From Candidatus Methylopumilus universalis (GTDB lineage Bacteria > Pseudomonadota > Gammaproteobacteria > Burkholderiales > Methylophilaceae): a DNA stretch of 64,000 bases. Position 1 is the first letter of the stretch; each line of letters begins with the position of its first letter. Under the pieces are notes generated by a model that worked only from the letters and a program-made list of their open reading frames with translations, had not been told where the DNA came from and ran no database searches. A program made the translations under genes and the position numbers. Below, piece by piece: positions 46,546 to 58,133 of the stretch. The stretch covers positions 160,712 through 224,711 of the forward strand of contig CAMCXI010000003.1 in the NCBI GenBank assembly GCA_945883335.1. The letters run 5' to 3'.

Positions 46546-47889
46546 CTAAATCACATCATCCCAATTTCTAACTGATGACTTAGGCTCTTCAACAACAGGC
46601 TCAACATTTGCAACCTCTTGTAATGCGGGAGCAGTCAGCAAGCGGACCTCTCTTTGAGGATAAGGCACAACGATGCCATGCCTCTTAAACTGACGCCAAA
46701 TCTCCAAATACAAGTCTGATTGTAAATTCGCGTGCCCTGCTTCTGGATCAGCAATCCAGAAAGAGAGATTCAAATCAATACCACTCTCGCCAAAGCCTTT
46801 AATTTGAACTTCAGCAGCAGGCATTTTCAAGATCCTTCCCTGACCATTTGCAGCATCCTTCACAACAGCCATCGCTGCATCCAAATCGCTTTCATAGCTT
46901 ACCTGTATTGGCAGCGTGATACTCCCTTTGCGATCGGTGTATGAGTGGTTAATGACCGCTGTTGCCATTAAAATTTCATGGGGGATCACCACTTCAGTAC
47001 CATCAAGCTTACGAAGGATCATATAACGGAATCGCAATTCACTTACAACGCCGTAATGGCCATCCACAGTCACCACATCGCCAATATGCACTGAATCATC
47101 AAGCAAAATCGCAAAACCGCTTACATAATTGCTTGCAATCTTTTGTAAGCCAAAACCCAAGCCAACACCAAGTGCACCACCAAAAACTGAAAGCAATGTG
47201 ATATCAATACCTACCGCCGACATGGCAATTAATATCGCCATGATTGAAAGCGCAATACGAATAAGCTTAGATAGCACAACACGAACATTCACATCAACTC
47301 GCTCGGCGAGCATCATTCTATTTTCGATGAGGCGACTTAATGAAAGTGACACAAACAGCGTAAATAAAATAGTGAGAATTGCTTGAATAATGATTAAGGC
47401 ATTGAGATGGGATTTGCCAACTTTAAATGTGATGTATTCCAGAAAATTAAGAATCTGTATCCAAAAGCCGCTCAAATGGAGCGCTAAAACAATCCAAACA
47501 ACTCTGGAGATCACATTCTCCATTGTGCGCATCCAACTGCCCTCAGTGAAAATGTAGCGCATACCATAGATACACAACCGAATCGCAACCATGGCCCACA
47601 ACAAATTAATCGTCACCACCAACAAGCTAACGTGTTGCCATTGGCTCAGCACATAGCTGCCGATGTAAACCAGCACAAGTGAAGATAATGGAAACAGCAC
47701 GCGATTGAAGCCACCGATGCCCACTTTCCAGCTACCAGGCGAATGAGTCATCACATAAGAACGAGCCATCCCGCTCAATATCCATGCTGTTGCAAGGCTG
47801 GCACCTATTACCGCAAACTGCCAAAGCATGGATGCTTTCGGTAAATCCTCAAGCAACTCTGACCAAATTAAATGCATCTCTGTATTCAT
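46546..47889 (-). CDS. MscS-family mechanosensitive ion channel
   Basis: 447-residue inner-membrane channel releasing solutes on hypo-osmotic shock. About six hydrophobic segments precede the pore helix, whose pattern FGGALGVGLGFGLQKIASNYVSGFAIL is the MscS TM3 signature; the beta domain HIGDVVTVDGHYGVVSELRFRYMILRKLDGTEVVIPHE follows and then the vestibule domain. The N-terminal part has more helices than E. coli MscS (three). It overlaps mgtE by four bases. Confidence 0.9.
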   Translation of the reverse strand: MNTEMHLIWSELLEDLPKASMLWQFAVIGASLATAWILSGMARSYVMTHSPGSWKVGIGGFNRVLFPLSSLVLVYIGSYVLSQWQHVSLLVVTINLLWAMVAIRLCIYGMRYIFTEGSWMRTMENVISRVVWIVLALHLSGFWIQILNFLEYITFKVGKSHLNALIIIQAILTILFTLFVSLSLSRLIENRMMLAERVDVNVRVVLSKLIRIALSIMAILIAMSAVGIDITLLSVFGGALGVGLGFGLQKIASNYVSGFAILLDDSVHIGDVVTVDGHYGVVSELRFRYMILRKLDGTEVVIPHEILMATAVINHSYTDRKGSITLPIQVSYESDLDAAMAVVKDAANGQGRILKMPAAEVQIKGFGESGIDLNLSFWIADPEAGHANLQSDLYLEIWRQFKRHGIVVPYPQREVRLLTAPALQEVANVEPVVEEPKSSVRNWDDVI

Positions 47890-49328
47890 CGTAAAAATAT
47901 CGCCGCTAAACCAAGAAAAATAAAGAAACCACCACTATCAGTCATTGCGGTAATAAGCACGCTAGAACCAACCGCAGGGTCTCGACCAAACTTAGTCATG
48001 ACTAGAGGAATCATCACGCCCATGATAGCGGCAAGAAGCAGATTGAGCGTCATCGCCGCAGTCATCAACACACTCAATGTTGTATTTTGATAGATTGCAT
48101 AAGCAATTCCACCGAGTACGCTACCCCAAATCAGTCCATTTAATAAACTAACGCCAAGTTCTTTTTTGAGTAAAGAATGCATATTATGTGAAGCAATTTG
48201 GCCTAATGCCAAGCCACGTACAATCATTGTGGTAGTTTGATTTCCAGAGTTACCTCCTATGCCAGCAACAATAGGCATGAGGGCTGCCAAAGCGACTGTC
48301 TTTTCAATAGAGCCTTCAAACAAACCAATCACACGGGATGCAATCAGCGCAGTCACTAAATTTACCGCCAACCATGTCCAACGGTTTTGCACAGACTTCC
48401 ACACGGAGGAGAAGAGGTCTTCTTCTTCCCGTAAACCTGCCATAGAGAGCATGTCGCTTTCAGCTTCTTCGCGAATGTAATCCATGACCGTATCAACGGT
48501 AAGACGGCCAACCAGCTTGTTATTCTCATCAACAACCGGCGCTGTTACCAAGTCATAACGCTCAAATGCCTTGGAAGCATCATCGGCCAGATCTTCTGGG
48601 TGGAATACAACGGGATCATCAGCCATGATTTCAGCCACGCCAAGATCCAAATCTTTGACGACTAGTCGCTTTAATGGCAATACACCACGAAGAATGTCAT
48701 GTCTATCTACAACAAAAAGCTTATCGGTATGGTCTGGCAAGGTACCGATGCGGCGTAGATATCGTAGCGCTACTTCAAGTGTAATATCTTCGCGAATAGT
48801 GACAATATCAAAGTCCATTAATGCACCAACAGCGTCATCTGGATAGGCTAATGCAGACTTTAATCGTTCACGATTTTGAAAGTCTAAGCTATCTAAGAGC
48901 TCATGAAGAACGTCTGTTGGTAAGTCAGGTGCTAAATCTGCAAGTTCATCAGTATCAAGCTGTTCCGCGGCGGCAAGAAGCTCTTCACTATCCATATCTG
49001 CGATAAGAGTTTGACGAACCGCATCTGAAACCTCAAGAAGAATCTCACCATCGCGTTCAGCTTTGACCAATTCCCAAACATCTAAACGTTGCGCTAATGG
49101 CAATGCTTCAAGAATATGGGCAACGTCAGCTGGGTGAAGCTGGTCTAACTTTTTCTGAAGAAGGTTAAGATTTTGTTTGTGTACAATCGACTCAACTAGT
49201 GATTGCTTAGGCATGTCTAACTCTTGCTTGTGAACAAGATCTTCAATAAGCTTATGCTTATCTAGCAAGTGGATCACTTGCTGTAAACTTTCTTGTAAGC
49301 TTTCTTTGATTTCTTGGATTTCTGCCAT
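47886..49328 (-). CDS. mgtE: Magnesium transporter MgtE
   Basis: 480-residue Mg2+ channel. The N-terminal helical superfamily domain (LDQLHPADVAHILEALPLAQRLDVWELVKAERDGEIL) is followed by two CBS domains (YPDDAVGALMDFDIVTIREDITLEVALRYLRR and AEIMADDPVVFHPEDLADDASKAFERYDLVTAPVVDENNKLVGRLT), both magnesium sensors, and five membrane helices with PIVAGIGGNSGNQTTTMIVRGLALGQI. It is co-transcribed with the MscS gene. Confidence 0.95.
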   Translation of the reverse strand: MAEIQEIKESLQESLQQVIHLLDKHKLIEDLVHKQELDMPKQSLVESIVHKQNLNLLQKKLDQLHPADVAHILEALPLAQRLDVWELVKAERDGEILLEVSDAVRQTLIADMDSEELLAAAEQLDTDELADLAPDLPTDVLHELLDSLDFQNRERLKSALAYPDDAVGALMDFDIVTIREDITLEVALRYLRRIGTLPDHTDKLFVVDRHDILRGVLPLKRLVVKDLDLGVAEIMADDPVVFHPEDLADDASKAFERYDLVTAPVVDENNKLVGRLTVDTVMDYIREEAESDMLSMAGLREEEDLFSSVWKSVQNRWTWLAVNLVTALIASRVIGLFEGSIEKTVALAALMPIVAGIGGNSGNQTTTMIVRGLALGQIASHNMHSLLKKELGVSLLNGLIWGSVLGGIAYAIYQNTTLSVLMTAAMTLNLLLAAIMGVMIPLVMTKFGRDPAVGSSVLITAMTDSGGFFIFLGLAAIFLR

Positions 49329-49457
49329 TTCGTTTACTCGCAGAGAATTAGCAATGCTTTGATAAATGCATAAACGACAAGCGTTACAGCAGCTTTTGAT
49401 GTTATAACATATCTCACAATAAGATTTAAAAAAACTCGATTACAAGCGCTTAATCAT

Positions 49458-49700
49458 ATGCCAAAAGAATACATTTTATATGGAACCAGTGGTTGTCATT
49501 TATGTGACGAGGCCGAAAGCATCGTCAGCGCAGCAATAATAAACCAAAGTATTATCTTCATAAAACAGGACATTATCAATGATGATCATCTACTTCATCA
49601 ATACGCTTTAACGATCCCTGTATTTAAGAGCCTAGCAACAAAAGAAGAGCTATGCTGGCCATTTACGAAAGAAGTGATTCAGGCCTTTATTAGACAATAA
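49458..49700 (+). CDS. Glutaredoxin-like protein, DUF836 type
   Basis: 80-residue thioredoxin-fold protein with YGTSGCHLCDEAESIV, a CxxC of Cys13 and Cys16, and the cis-Pro TIPVFKSLATKEELCWPF. Members are thought to reduce disulfides; no partner is known. It is divergent from mgtE and converges on rplQ. Confidence 0.85.
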   Translation: MPKEYILYGTSGCHLCDEAESIVSAAIINQSIIFIKQDIINDDHLLHQYALTIPVFKSLATKEELCWPFTKEVIQAFIRQ

Positions 49701-49727
49701 AAAAGCCGGCTATTAACCGGCTTTTTT
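49701..49727. terminator. Bidirectional terminator of the alpha operon and glutaredoxin gene
   Basis: AAAAGCCGG (49701-49709), seven-base loop, CCGGCTTTT (49717-49725), with T run on both strands. It serves plus-strand glutaredoxin and the rplQ end on minus. Confidence 0.93.
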
Positions 49728-49743
49728 ATCTAAATCATCATAC

Positions 49744-50133
49744 TTAGTCAGCGACAACTACTTCTGCTGAGGTATCTGGACGATCTACAAGTTCAACTAA
49801 TGCCATAGGCGCATTGTCACCATTACGGAAACCGCATTTCAAAATACGTAGGTAACCACCTGGGCGTGTTGAATATCGTGGGCCAAGTTCATTAAACAAT
49901 TTACCAACAATATCTCTGTCGCGTAAACGGCTGAATGCCAAACGACGATTTGCCAAAGTTGCATCTTTACCTAAAGTAATTAAAGGCTCAGCGATACGGC
50001 GAAGCTCTTTTGCTTTAGGCAAAGTTGTTTTAATGATTTCATGGCGCAACAATGAAGTTGCCATGTTACGCAACATTGCCTGACGATGGCTGCTGGTACG
50101 ATTTAGTTTACGATTACTGTTGCGATGACGCAT
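49744..50133 (-). CDS. rplQ: 50S ribosomal protein L17
   Basis: 129-residue protein with [40 protein letters not shown] and [35 protein letters not shown]. Last gene of the alpha operon, 24 bases after rpoA, followed by a terminator. Confidence 0.98.
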   Translation of the reverse strand: MRHRNSNRKLNRTSSHRQAMLRNMATSLLRHEIIKTTLPKAKELRRIAEPLITLGKDATLANRRLAFSRLRDRDIVGKLFNELGPRYSTRPGGYLRILKCGFRNGDNAPMALVELVDRPDTSAEVVVAD

Positions 50134-50157
50134 AGTGATATCCTCACACCTTTGCTA

Positions 50158-51141
50158 TTATACTTTTTCCAGGCCAACTGGCGGCCAGTTCTCTAGTTTC
50201 ATGCCTAAAGTTAGACCTTTAGACGCTAAAATATCTTTAATCTCATTGAGTGATTTACGACCCAAATTAGGAGCCTTCAATAACTCATTTTCACCACGTT
50301 GAATCAAATCACCAATGTAATAAATATTTTCAGCTTTTAAGCAGTTCGCAGAACGAACTGTTAACTCTAAATCATCTACCGGACGTAATAAGATTGGATC
50401 AACTTGTGGTACTTGCTTAACTTCAACTTCCGTTGGTGCACCTTCAAGGTCAGCAAACACTGACAATTGACCAATAAGAATACGAGCAGCGTCACGAATA
50501 GCTTGTTCTGGCTCCATCACACCGTTTGTTTCAACGTCCATGATAAGTTTGTCCAAGTCAGTTCTTTGTTCTACACGAGCACTCTCAACATGGTAACTTA
50601 CCTTGTTAATTGGGCTAAATGAAGCGTCAACCATAATGAAGCCTAATATGCGATTTTCATCTGTTTTTTGACGAACAGGCACTGGTTGATAACCACGACC
50701 CATTTCAACTTTAACTTCCAAATTCAACTTGCCACCTTTGGTCAGGTGAGCAATAACATGATTTGGATTGAAGATCTCAGCATCGTGGCCTGTTTCAAAA
50801 TCTGCAGCAGTTACGACGCCTTCAGAAGACTTGTTCAAAGTCAGCACTGTTTCGCTCTTATTATTGAGCTTCAAAGCAACACCTTTAAGATTCAACAAAA
50901 TATCAACAACGTCTTCTTGAAGGCCGTCAATGGTTGAATACTCATGAACAACACCATCAATTTTCACTTCTGTAATTGCGAAGCCTGGAATGGAAGATAG
51001 CAATACACGGCGCAATGCGTTACCTAATGTATAGCCAAAACCACGTTCCATAGGCTCTAAAGTTACACGTGCGCGCAATGGTGAAATTACTTCAACATCC
51101 ACAACACGTGGCTTCAAATATTCAGTCGGACTGTTTTGCAT
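50158..51141 (-). CDS. rpoA: RNA polymerase alpha subunit
   Basis: 327 residues. The N-terminal assembly domain ([30 protein letters not shown]) and the C-terminal domain binding UP elements and activators ([55 protein letters not shown]) are intact, linked by QVPQVD. It lies between rpsD and rplQ in the alpha operon. Confidence 0.98.
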   Translation of the reverse strand: MQNSPTEYLKPRVVDVEVISPLRARVTLEPMERGFGYTLGNALRRVLLSSIPGFAITEVKIDGVVHEYSTIDGLQEDVVDILLNLKGVALKLNNKSETVLTLNKSSEGVVTAADFETGHDAEIFNPNHVIAHLTKGGKLNLEVKVEMGRGYQPVPVRQKTDENRILGFIMVDASFSPINKVSYHVESARVEQRTDLDKLIMDVETNGVMEPEQAIRDAARILIGQLSVFADLEGAPTEVEVKQVPQVDPILLRPVDDLELTVRSANCLKAENIYYIGDLIQRGENELLKAPNLGRKSLNEIKDILASKGLTLGMKLENWPPVGLEKV

Positions 51142-51168
51142 AAACTTTCCTTACGGTCCTAAATTAAA

Positions 51169-51798
51169 TTACTTAGAGTAAAGCTCAACAACGAGTGATT
51201 CATTAATTGTTGCAGGTAACTCATCACGTTGAGGCTTGGCTTTAAAGGTACCCTTAAGCGCCTTCACATCAACTTCAATCCACTGTGGGAAACCACGAAG
51301 TTCAGCTGCAGCCAAAGCGCCTTTAATGCGCAATTGATTGATTGATGCTGGAGCAACTTGAACAGTATCACCAGGCTTTACTTGATATGAAGGAATGTTC
51401 ACCCGCTTACCATTAACTAAAATACTGTTATGGCGAACAATCTGACGAGCCTCAGTACGTGATGCACCAATACCCATACGATAAGTAACATTATCTAAGC
51501 GGCACTCTAATAACTGCAACAAGTTCTCACCTGTAATGCCTTTTAGACGATCTGCTTCTGCATAATATTTACGGAATTGTTTCTCAAGTACACCATAAAT
51601 ACGACGTAATTTTTGTTTTTCACGCAATTGAACACCGTAGTCAGATAAACGTTGATTACGACGTTGACCATGTTGACCAGGTGGGAAATTACGTTTTTCG
51701 ATAGCGCATTTGTCTGTGAAACACTTTTCGCCTTTAAGGAAAAGTTTTTCGCCTTCACGGCGACACTGACGGCACTTAGGATCGAGATTTCTAGCCAA
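51169..51798 (-). CDS. rpsD: 30S ribosomal protein S4
   Basis: 209-residue primary 16S binder and, in E. coli, repressor of the alpha operon. [23 protein letters not shown] provides a zinc site of four Cys; the S4 RNA-binding domain is [45 protein letters not shown]. The alpha-operon order rpsM-rpsK-rpsD-rpoA-rplQ is kept. Confidence 0.98.
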   Translation of the reverse strand: MARNLDPKCRQCRREGEKLFLKGEKCFTDKCAIEKRNFPPGQHGQRRNQRLSDYGVQLREKQKLRRIYGVLEKQFRKYYAEADRLKGITGENLLQLLECRLDNVTYRMGIGASRTEARQIVRHNSILVNGKRVNIPSYQVKPGDTVQVAPASINQLRIKGALAAAELRGFPQWIEVDVKALKGTFKAKPQRDELPATINESLVVELYSK

Positions 51799-51839
51799 GG
51801 TATTTCTCCTATTAAATCTTGCTGCTTAATTGCGGCGTA

Positions 51840-52229
51840 TTAAATACGGCGCTTTTTAGGTGGACGGCAACCGTTATGCGGAACTGGCGTCACATCTGAA
51901 ATGCTAGTAATTTTAAAACCAACAGCGTTTAATGCACGAACTGCTGATTCACGGCCTGGACCAGGTCCTTTGATACGAACTTCAAGATTCTTAACACCAC
52001 ACTCTTGAGCAGCTTTACCAGCTGCTTCTGCTGCAACTTGAGCAGCAAATGGTGTACTTTTACGAGAACCTTTGAAACCAGCACCACCAGATGTTGCCCA
52101 TGAAAGCGCATTACCTTGGCGATCTGTGATCGTAATAATTGTATTGTTAAAAGAGGCATGCACGTGGGCGATGCCCTCGGCAATATTCTTTTTAACTTTC
52201 TTGCGTACACGTACGTTAGCTTTAGCCAT
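51840..52229 (-). CDS. rpsK: 30S ribosomal protein S11
   Basis: 129-residue platform protein with [46 protein letters not shown] and the C-terminal [18 protein letters not shown]. It is 13 bases after rpsM. Confidence 0.98.
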   Translation of the reverse strand: MAKANVRVRKKVKKNIAEGIAHVHASFNNTIITITDRQGNALSWATSGGAGFKGSRKSTPFAAQVAAEAAGKAAQECGVKNLEVRIKGPGPGRESAVRALNAVGFKITSISDVTPVPHNGCRPPKKRRI

Positions 52230-52242
52230 GTCTAATTATTCC

Positions 52243-52605
52243 TTACTTGGATTGCTTAATAGGCTTCACTGGACCTTTACGTGTTCGCGCATTTGTTTTT
52301 GTGCGCTGACCACGAACAGGCAAACCACGGCGGTGACGAACACCACGATAGCAACCTAAGTCCATTAATCGCTTAATATTCATTGAAACTTCACGACGCA
52401 AGTCGCCTTCAACTTGAAGCTTAGCTACTTCGTCGCGCAACTTTTCAACTTCTGCATCGTTAAGATCCTTAACTTTTGCAGTCGTCAAAACGCCAGCTGC
52501 GGCACAAATTTGCTTTGCAGTATTGCGTCCTACACCGTAAATCGAAGTTAATGCGATTTCAGTGTGCTTATGATTTGGGATGTTTACCCCTGCTATCCGA
52601 GCCAT
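52243..52605 (-). CDS. rpsM: 30S ribosomal protein S13
   Basis: 120-residue head protein with [26 protein letters not shown] and the C-terminal [26 protein letters not shown]. It begins the alpha operon block. A 123-base gap to rpmJ upstream holds no ORF; an alpha-operon leader there would fit, but I cannot resolve its structure. Confidence 0.98.
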   Translation of the reverse strand: MARIAGVNIPNHKHTEIALTSIYGVGRNTAKQICAAAGVLTTAKVKDLNDAEVEKLRDEVAKLQVEGDLRREVSMNIKRLMDLGCYRGVRHRRGLPVRGQRTKTNARTRKGPVKPIKQSK

Positions 52606-52728
52606 GTATCTACTCCAAAATTATGGCGTTGAATTTTCAATTTCGCCAAAAAAGCCCTAAATTTTAACACCTAAGCCAACTTATAACAATTAGCATAGGA
52701 TTATTCTCTACTACCCTACAACCACCAA

Positions 52729-52842
52729 TTACCCTTGGCGTTGTTTATGTCTTGGGTCTGTACAAATAACACGCACAACACCACGACGACGAACAACTTT
52801 ACAATGACGGCATAAAGCCTTTACTGATGCACGAACTCTCAT
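52729..52842 (-). CDS. rpmJ: 50S ribosomal protein L36
   Basis: 37-residue protein reading [20 protein letters not shown], then [17 protein letters not shown]. It has the zinc ligands Cys11, Cys14, Cys27 and His32. The gene lies between infA and rpsM. Confidence 0.97.
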   Translation of the reverse strand: MRVRASVKALCRHCKVVRRRGVVRVICTDPRHKQRQG

Positions 52843-52878
52843 TTTTGCCTCACAAAATCCAAATAATTATGGCTAATA

Positions 52879-53097
52879 CTATTTAGCGCGGAAAATAATC
52901 CGTGCTCGCGAAAGATCATACGGGGTCATTTCAACTGTGACTTTGTCACCTGGAAGAATGCGAATGTAGTGCATACGCATTTTTCCTGAGATATAACCCA
53001 AAACAATATGTCCGTTTTCTAACTTAACTCTAAAAGTTGCATTTGGGAGATTTTCTAAAATCTCACCTTGCATCTCAATTCTGTCTTCTTTTGCCAT
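52879..53097 (-). CDS. infA: Translation initiation factor IF-1
   Basis: 72-residue OB-fold factor binding the ribosomal A site. [41 protein letters not shown] and the end [16 protein letters not shown] are canonical. The position between secY and rpmJ is usual for betaproteobacteria, unlike E. coli where infA is elsewhere. Confidence 0.98.
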   Translation of the reverse strand: MAKEDRIEMQGEILENLPNATFRVKLENGHIVLGYISGKMRMHYIRILPGDKVTVEMTPYDLSRARIIFRAK

Positions 53098-53125
53098 GAC
53101 TTAGTGATCTCGCTCTCTGATTAAT

Positions 53126-54448
53126 TTAGCGTGAACTTGCTGCACCGTTTTTGAAATTTGCCTTTTTAAGCAAACCTTCATATTGATGCGACATCAAATG
53201 CGCTTGCACTTGGGTCATGAAATCCATAGTCACCACAACAATAATCAATAGCGAAGTACCACCAAAATAAAACGGCACATTAAATTTCAAAATCAAAAAC
53301 TCAGGCAACAAACAAACGAGCGTAATGTAAATTGCACCAATCAATGTCAAACGACCCATAATACGGTCGATGTAGTTAGCAGTTTGCTCACCAGGTCGAA
53401 TACCAGGAACAAAGGCACCGCTCTTCTTTAAATTGTCTGCTGTTTCCTTAGGATTAAAAACTAAGGCTGTATAAAAAAAACAGAAAAAAACAATGGCGCT
53501 GACAAAGAACAAAATGTACAAAGGTTGTCCAGGAGACAATTTAGTACCAATGTCTTTTAGCCACGAGAAGTTCTCATTACTACCAAACCAGCCTGCCATT
53601 GTGGCAGGAAACAAAATAATACTTGAAGCAAAAATAGGGGGAATCACACCAGCCATATTTAGCTTCAACGGCAAATGACTTGTTTGACCACCCATGACTT
53701 GGCGACCAACTTGTCTCTTTGCATAATTCACAGTAATTTTTCTCTGACCGCGTTCTACGAAGACCACAAATGCTGTCACCAAAATGGTTGCAGCAAATAA
53801 GAAAATTACGAATACCGGGTTAAATTCACCACTGCTAGCAAGTTCTAAAGTTTTAAAAACTGCGCTAGGTAAACCAGCCACGATACCAGCAAAAATAATG
53901 ATGGAAATACCATTACCAATGCCGCGTTCAGTGATTTGTTCACCCAACCACATCAAAAACATCGTACCACTCACCAATGTAACAACAGCAGTAAGCCTAA
54001 ACATGATTCCTGGATCTAATACTAAGTTTGCTTGTGACTCTAAAGCAATGGCAATACCAAGTGCTTGGAATGTTGCTAAAAGCACAGTTCCATAACGAGT
54101 ATATTTAGTAATTTGCCTTCTACCAGCCTCACCTTCTTTTTTAAGCTGTTCCATTTGTGGAGAAACAACCGTCAAAAGCTGCATAATAATTGATGCAGAA
54201 ATATAGGGCATTATGCCAAGTGCAAATACTGTAAATCTAGAAAGTGCACCACCTGAGAACATATTAAACATTCCCAAGATGCCACCACTTTGCGATTCAA
54301 ACAACTTAGCTAACACATCGGCATTAATGCCCGGAACTGGTATATGAGCACCTAAACGATATACAACAAGCGCACCCAAAACAAACAACAAGCGGCTTTT
54401 AAGCTCACCCGTCTTACTTACCGCACCTAAAATACTATCGTTTGCCAA
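53126..54448 (-). CDS. secY: Preprotein translocase subunit SecY
   Basis: 440-residue channel subunit of the Sec translocon with ten helices. [23 protein letters not shown], the plug region [54 protein letters not shown] and AYRNFNP-like [38 protein letters not shown] match. It is the distal gene after rplO (four bases). Confidence 0.98.
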   Translation of the reverse strand: MANDSILGAVSKTGELKSRLLFVLGALVVYRLGAHIPVPGINADVLAKLFESQSGGILGMFNMFSGGALSRFTVFALGIMPYISASIIMQLLTVVSPQMEQLKKEGEAGRRQITKYTRYGTVLLATFQALGIAIALESQANLVLDPGIMFRLTAVVTLVSGTMFLMWLGEQITERGIGNGISIIIFAGIVAGLPSAVFKTLELASSGEFNPVFVIFLFAATILVTAFVVFVERGQRKITVNYAKRQVGRQVMGGQTSHLPLKLNMAGVIPPIFASSIILFPATMAGWFGSNENFSWLKDIGTKLSPGQPLYILFFVSAIVFFCFFYTALVFNPKETADNLKKSGAFVPGIRPGEQTANYIDRIMGRLTLIGAIYITLVCLLPEFLILKFNVPFYFGGTSLLIIVVVTMDFMTQVQAHLMSHQYEGLLKKANFKNGAASSR

Positions 54449-54452
54449 CTGA

Positions 54453-54887
54453 TTACTCTACGATCTTGCCGCCAGCAGCTTCAACAGCAGCGCGAGCACC
54501 TTTAGTCAACAACAAACCTTGAACTGAAATAGCACGGCTTAAATCGCCAGATAAGTAAACCTTCACAGACTTAACTGTACCCGGAACTATGTTCGCAGCC
54601 TTCAAAGTCAAGATATCGATTACTGGTGCATCAATCAAAAGCAATTCGCTTGTGCGTACACGCGCAGTATCTTTCTTTGTCAAAGATCTAAAGCCACGTT
54701 TTGGTAAACGGCGTTGCAAAGGCATTTGACCGCCTTCAAAACCAACTTTATGAAAACCACCAGTACGTGATTTTTGACCCTTATGACCACGACCAGCAGT
54801 TTTACCTAGACCAGAACCGATACCACGACCTACGCGGCGCTTAGCGTGTTTACTGCCTTCTGCAGGACTAATAGTATTTAATTTCAT
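54453..54887 (-). CDS. rplO: 50S ribosomal protein L15
   Basis: 144 residues. [41 protein letters not shown] and [17 protein letters not shown] are the L15 signature. The start shares a base with the rpmD stop (TAATG). Confidence 0.98.
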   Translation of the reverse strand: MKLNTISPAEGSKHAKRRVGRGIGSGLGKTAGRGHKGQKSRTGGFHKVGFEGGQMPLQRRLPKRGFRSLTKKDTARVRTSELLLIDAPVIDILTLKAANIVPGTVKSVKVYLSGDLSRAISVQGLLLTKGARAAVEAAGGKIVE

Positions 54888-55087
54888 TATGCTTCTACCT
54901 TTAAAAGATAGTGAACGGCGTTAATCATCCCACGGTTAGCAGGAGTGTCTAACACTTCCACTGTGTGATGCATGCGACGAATTCCTAGACCAGCAACACA
55001 AGCCTTGTGTGAAGCAATTCTTCCGATGGTACTTTTAACCAAAGTTACTTTAACAGTACCAACTGTTTCTTTATTTGCCTTAGCCAT
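54887..55087 (-). CDS. rpmD: 50S ribosomal protein L30
   Basis: 66-residue protein, with [47 protein letters not shown]. It is slightly longer at the N-terminus than the E. coli protein (59). The TAATG overlap with rplO suggests coupling. Confidence 0.97.
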   Translation of the reverse strand: MAKANKETVGTVKVTLVKSTIGRIASHKACVAGLGIRRMHHTVEVLDTPANRGMINAVHYLLKVEA

Positions 55088-55088
55088 A

Positions 55089-55595
55089 TTAGCCTCTAAT
55101 TTCTTCTACAGATTTACCACGCTTAGCAGCAATTTCAGCAGGCGTATTCATTGACTGCAAGCCATTAAGCGTTGCACGAACAACGTTGTAAGGATTTGTA
55201 GAACCAATGCATTTTGCTAATACGTTAGTAATACCCATCACTTCAAAAATAGCACGCATTGCACCACCAGCAATAATACCAGTACCTTCAGATGCAGGCT
55301 GGATGAACACTTTAGCTGCGCCATGAACGCCAGTTACCGCGTGATGCAATGTGCCGTTATTCAGACTCACTTTAACCATCTCGCGACGCGCCTCGTCCAT
55401 TGCTTTTTGTACAGCAACTGGCACTTCACGCGCTTTACCTTTACCCATACCAACTGCACCATCACCATCACCAACAACAGTGAGTGCAGCAAAACTCATA
55501 ATACGACCGCCCTTGACCACTTTGGTCACGCGGTTGACTGTGATCATTTTTTCACGCAAACCATCGGTTTGCTGTTGTTCCATTTCTTTTGCCAT
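55089..55595 (-). CDS. rpsE: 30S ribosomal protein S5
   Basis: About 168 residues. [53 protein letters not shown] and the second domain [41 protein letters not shown] are S5. The start is one of two ATGs (55598 or 55595); the longer TTG is unlikely. Confidence 0.97.
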   Translation of the reverse strand: MAKEMEQQQTDGLREKMITVNRVTKVVKGGRIMSFAALTVVGDGDGAVGMGKGKAREVPVAVQKAMDEARREMVKVSLNNGTLHHAVTGVHGAAKVFIQPASEGTGIIAGGAMRAIFEVMGITNVLAKCIGSTNPYNVVRATLNGLQSMNTPAEIAAKRGKSVEEIRG

Positions 55596-55610
55596 CATCA
55601 ACCCCGTCTA

Positions 55611-55964
55611 TTAGAAGGACAAGCCGTTTTCGCGAGCGGCTTCTGCCAACGCTTTAATACGACCATGGTATTTATAACCAGAACGGTCAAACGCGACTGT
55701 AGTAACACCAGCTTTTTTCGCTTTTTCAGCGATACGTTTACCAATAATTGCTGCCGCAGCAACGTTGCCGCCATTTGCCAAACTCTTACGAACTTCAGTT
55801 TCTAGCGTTGATGCACTTGCTAGGACCTTATCACCAGACTCAGCAATAATTTGTGCGTATATGTGGCCATTACTACGGTGAACACTAAGACGGGTTACTT
55901 TCAATTCGGCGATTTTGGCACGGGTTTTACGTGCGCGACGCAAGCGTGAATTTACATTGTTCAT
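55611..55964 (-). CDS. rplR: 50S ribosomal protein L18
   Basis: 117 residues binding 5S r[39 protein letters not shown] and [22 protein letters not shown] are typical. It lies between rplF and rpsE. Confidence 0.98.
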   Translation of the reverse strand: MNNVNSRLRRARKTRAKIAELKVTRLSVHRSNGHIYAQIIAESGDKVLASASTLETEVRKSLANGGNVAAAAIIGKRIAEKAKKAGVTTVAFDRSGYKYHGRIKALAEAARENGLSF

Positions 55965-55974
55965 TGTTTAAACC

Positions 55975-56508
55975 TTACTTCTTCTTGGTTTCTTTAATAA
56001 TCACTACTTCATCAGAGTAACGAACACCCTTGCCTTTATAGGGCTCTGGTGCTCTGTAACCACGAATTTGAGCAGCAACCTGACCAACTACTTGTTTATC
56101 AACACCCTTAAGAATAACTTCTGTAAGGGTAGGAGTTTCAACAGTAACACCAGCTGGCATTTTGTGATTGATAGGATGTGAGTAACCCAATTCAAGATTC
56201 AACGTTGCACCCTGTGCTTGCGCCTTGTAACCAACGCCAACTAAAGATAACTTACGCGTGAATCCTTCGGATACACCTTTCACCATATTTGCAACTAACG
56301 CACGCAATGTACCTGACATTGCACGAGAATGCTGACTATCGTTGGCAGCAGCAAAGGTAATTGTTTCACCTTCACGCGTTAACGTTACGGCACCTGTAAG
56401 TGGGTGAGTTAGCTTACCTAATGGACCACTTACATTAATACTATCTGGGTTCAAAACTATCTCAACTTTAGCTGGGATAGCGACCGGGTTCTTAGCTACA
56501 CGAGACAT
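55975..56508 (-). CDS. rplF: 50S ribosomal protein L6
   Basis: 177 residues, two similar alpha/beta domains; [45 protein letters not shown] and [22 protein letters not shown] (the L6 signature) are present. Confidence 0.98.
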   Translation of the reverse strand: MSRVAKNPVAIPAKVEIVLNPDSINVSGPLGKLTHPLTGAVTLTREGETITFAAANDSQHSRAMSGTLRALVANMVKGVSEGFTRKLSLVGVGYKAQAQGATLNLELGYSHPINHKMPAGVTVETPTLTEVILKGVDKQVVGQVAAQIRGYRAPEPYKGKGVRYSDEVVIIKETKKK

Positions 56509-56517
56509 TTTCGCTCC

Positions 56518-56913
56518 TTAAGCTACTACGCACAGCACTTCACCACCGATACCGGCAGCTGATGCTTTACGATCAGTCATTACACCCTTGGACGTAGACA
56601 CGATGGTCACGCCGAGGCCGTTCATTACCTTAGGAATATCTTGGCTACCACGATATACGCGAAGACCTGGACGGCTTACGCGGTCAATCTTCTCGATAAC
56701 TGGTTGACCAGCGTAATACTTAAGGCCAATGTTTAATGTTGGTTTGCCATCAACAGTTTGTACGCCAAATTCATCGATATAACCTTCGTCTTTTAATACG
56801 CTAGCTATAGCGCACTTCAATTTAGATGAAGGCATAGATACTGTTGGCTTATTTGTGCTTTGCGCATTACGAATGCGGGTTAGCATATCGGCAATCGGAT
56901 CACTCATGCTCAT
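56518..56913 (-). CDS. rpsH: 30S ribosomal protein S8
   Basis: 131 residues. [44 protein letters not shown] and the end [32 protein letters not shown] are S8. In E. coli S8 represses the spc operon by binding the rplE leader; whether this holds here is not visible. Confidence 0.98.
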   Translation of the reverse strand: MSMSDPIADMLTRIRNAQSTNKPTVSMPSSKLKCAIASVLKDEGYIDEFGVQTVDGKPTLNIGLKYYAGQPVIEKIDRVSRPGLRVYRGSQDIPKVMNGLGVTIVSTSKGVMTDRKASAAGIGGEVLCVVA

Positions 56914-56928
56914 CGTTAAATTCCTCCG

Positions 56929-57234
56929 TTACCAGCTAGCTTTAGTGACACCTGGCACTTCGCCACGCATCATTAACTCGCGCAATTTACTACGCGCAAT
57001 GCCAAATTTACTAAACACACCACGTGGGCGACCAGTTAAAGCACAGCGGTTACGCAGTCTTACTGGGCTTGCATTACGTGGCAAACTTTGCAACTTCAAA
57101 CGTGCTGCACGGCGATCTTCTGGAGTTGCATTAACATCGTTAAGCACCGCCATAATTTCAGTACGCTTAGCAGCGTATTTTTCAACCGTTTCGCGACGTT
57201 TTTGTTCGCGCTCAATCATACATGTCTTAGCCAT
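56929..57234 (-). CDS. rpsN: 30S ribosomal protein S14
   Basis: 101-residue long form without the zinc CxxC pairs. [24 protein letters not shown] and [39 protein letters not shown] are typical. Confidence 0.98.
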   Translation of the reverse strand: MAKTCMIEREQKRRETVEKYAAKRTEIMAVLNDVNATPEDRRAARLKLQSLPRNASPVRLRNRCALTGRPRGVFSKFGIARSKLRELMMRGEVPGVTKASW

Positions 57235-57241
57235 GAGATCC

Positions 57242-57781
57242 TCAGTTTCTAAACGGGAAGCTGAATGCAGTTAAAAGTGCACGCGCTTCTTCATCAGTTT
57301 TTGCTGTCGTTGTGATGGTGATATTCATACCACGCAACGCATCAATTTTGTCATATTCAATTTCAGGGAAAATGATCTGTTCTTTAACACCCATGTTGTA
57401 ATTGCCACGACCATCAAATGATTTAGCAGAAATACCACGGAAGTCACGAATACGTGGGATAGCAACAGTTACTAAGCGATCCAAGAATTCATACATGCGC
57501 TCACGGCGCAATGTCACCTTACAACCTACAGGATAATCATCGCGAATCTTAAACGCAGCAACTGATTTCTTTGCTTTGGTTACAATTGCCTTTTGACCAG
57601 CGATTTTCTCCATATCACCAACCGCATTTTCCATTACCTTTTTATCGGCAACCGCTTCACCAACACCCATATTGAGTGTGATTTTTTCGATGCGTGGAAC
57701 TTGCATTGGAGACTTATAACCGAACTGTTCGGTCATGGACTTAACCACTGTATCTTTATAGAAATCTTTTAAACGAGCCAT
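57242..57781 (-). CDS. rplE: 50S ribosomal protein L5
   Basis: 179 residues, 5S rRNA binder. [42 protein letters not shown] and [35 protein letters not shown] are L5. It follows rplX by 23 bases. Confidence 0.98.
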   Translation of the reverse strand: MARLKDFYKDTVVKSMTEQFGYKSPMQVPRIEKITLNMGVGEAVADKKVMENAVGDMEKIAGQKAIVTKAKKSVAAFKIRDDYPVGCKVTLRRERMYEFLDRLVTVAIPRIRDFRGISAKSFDGRGNYNMGVKEQIIFPEIEYDKIDALRGMNITITTTAKTDEEARALLTAFSFPFRN

Positions 57782-57804
57782 TTGTTTTCTTATGCCTCTC
57801 GCGC

Positions 57805-58122
57805 TTACGCGTCAACAACTTCACCACTAGATTTGAATACACGCACTTTGCGTCCATCATCTAGTGTTTTGAAGCCAACACGATCACCCTTTTGGGTGGC
57901 AGGATTAAACAAAGCAACATTAGAGATATCAATTGGCATCTCTTTATTGATGATACCGCCAGCCACACCCTTCATCGGGTTTGGCTTAGCATGTTTCTTC
58001 ACCATGTTTGCGCCTTCAACTACAACATGACCCGTATCAAGAATACTTAATACAGTGCCACGCTTACCACTATCCTTACCAGTATTCAGGATAACTTCGT
58101 CACCTTTACGAATTTTATTCAT
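57805..58122 (-). CDS. rplX: 50S ribosomal protein L24
   Basis: 105 residues with the KOW motif at the start ([25 protein letters not shown]), [14 protein letters not shown] and a C-terminal [11 protein letters not shown]. It initiates 50S assembly. Eleven bases after rplN. Confidence 0.98.
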   Translation of the reverse strand: MNKIRKGDEVILNTGKDSGKRGTVLSILDTGHVVVEGANMVKKHAKPNPMKGVAGGIINKEMPIDISNVALFNPATQKGDRVGFKTLDDGRKVRVFKSSGEVVDA

Positions 58123-58133
58123 TTAGCAAATCC

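Noticed and set aside
55323..55805. 160-codon frame antisense to rpsE and rplR
   Set aside because: Overlaps two conserved ribosomal genes; composition (Cys/His/Phe/Thr-rich) is that of shadow translation.
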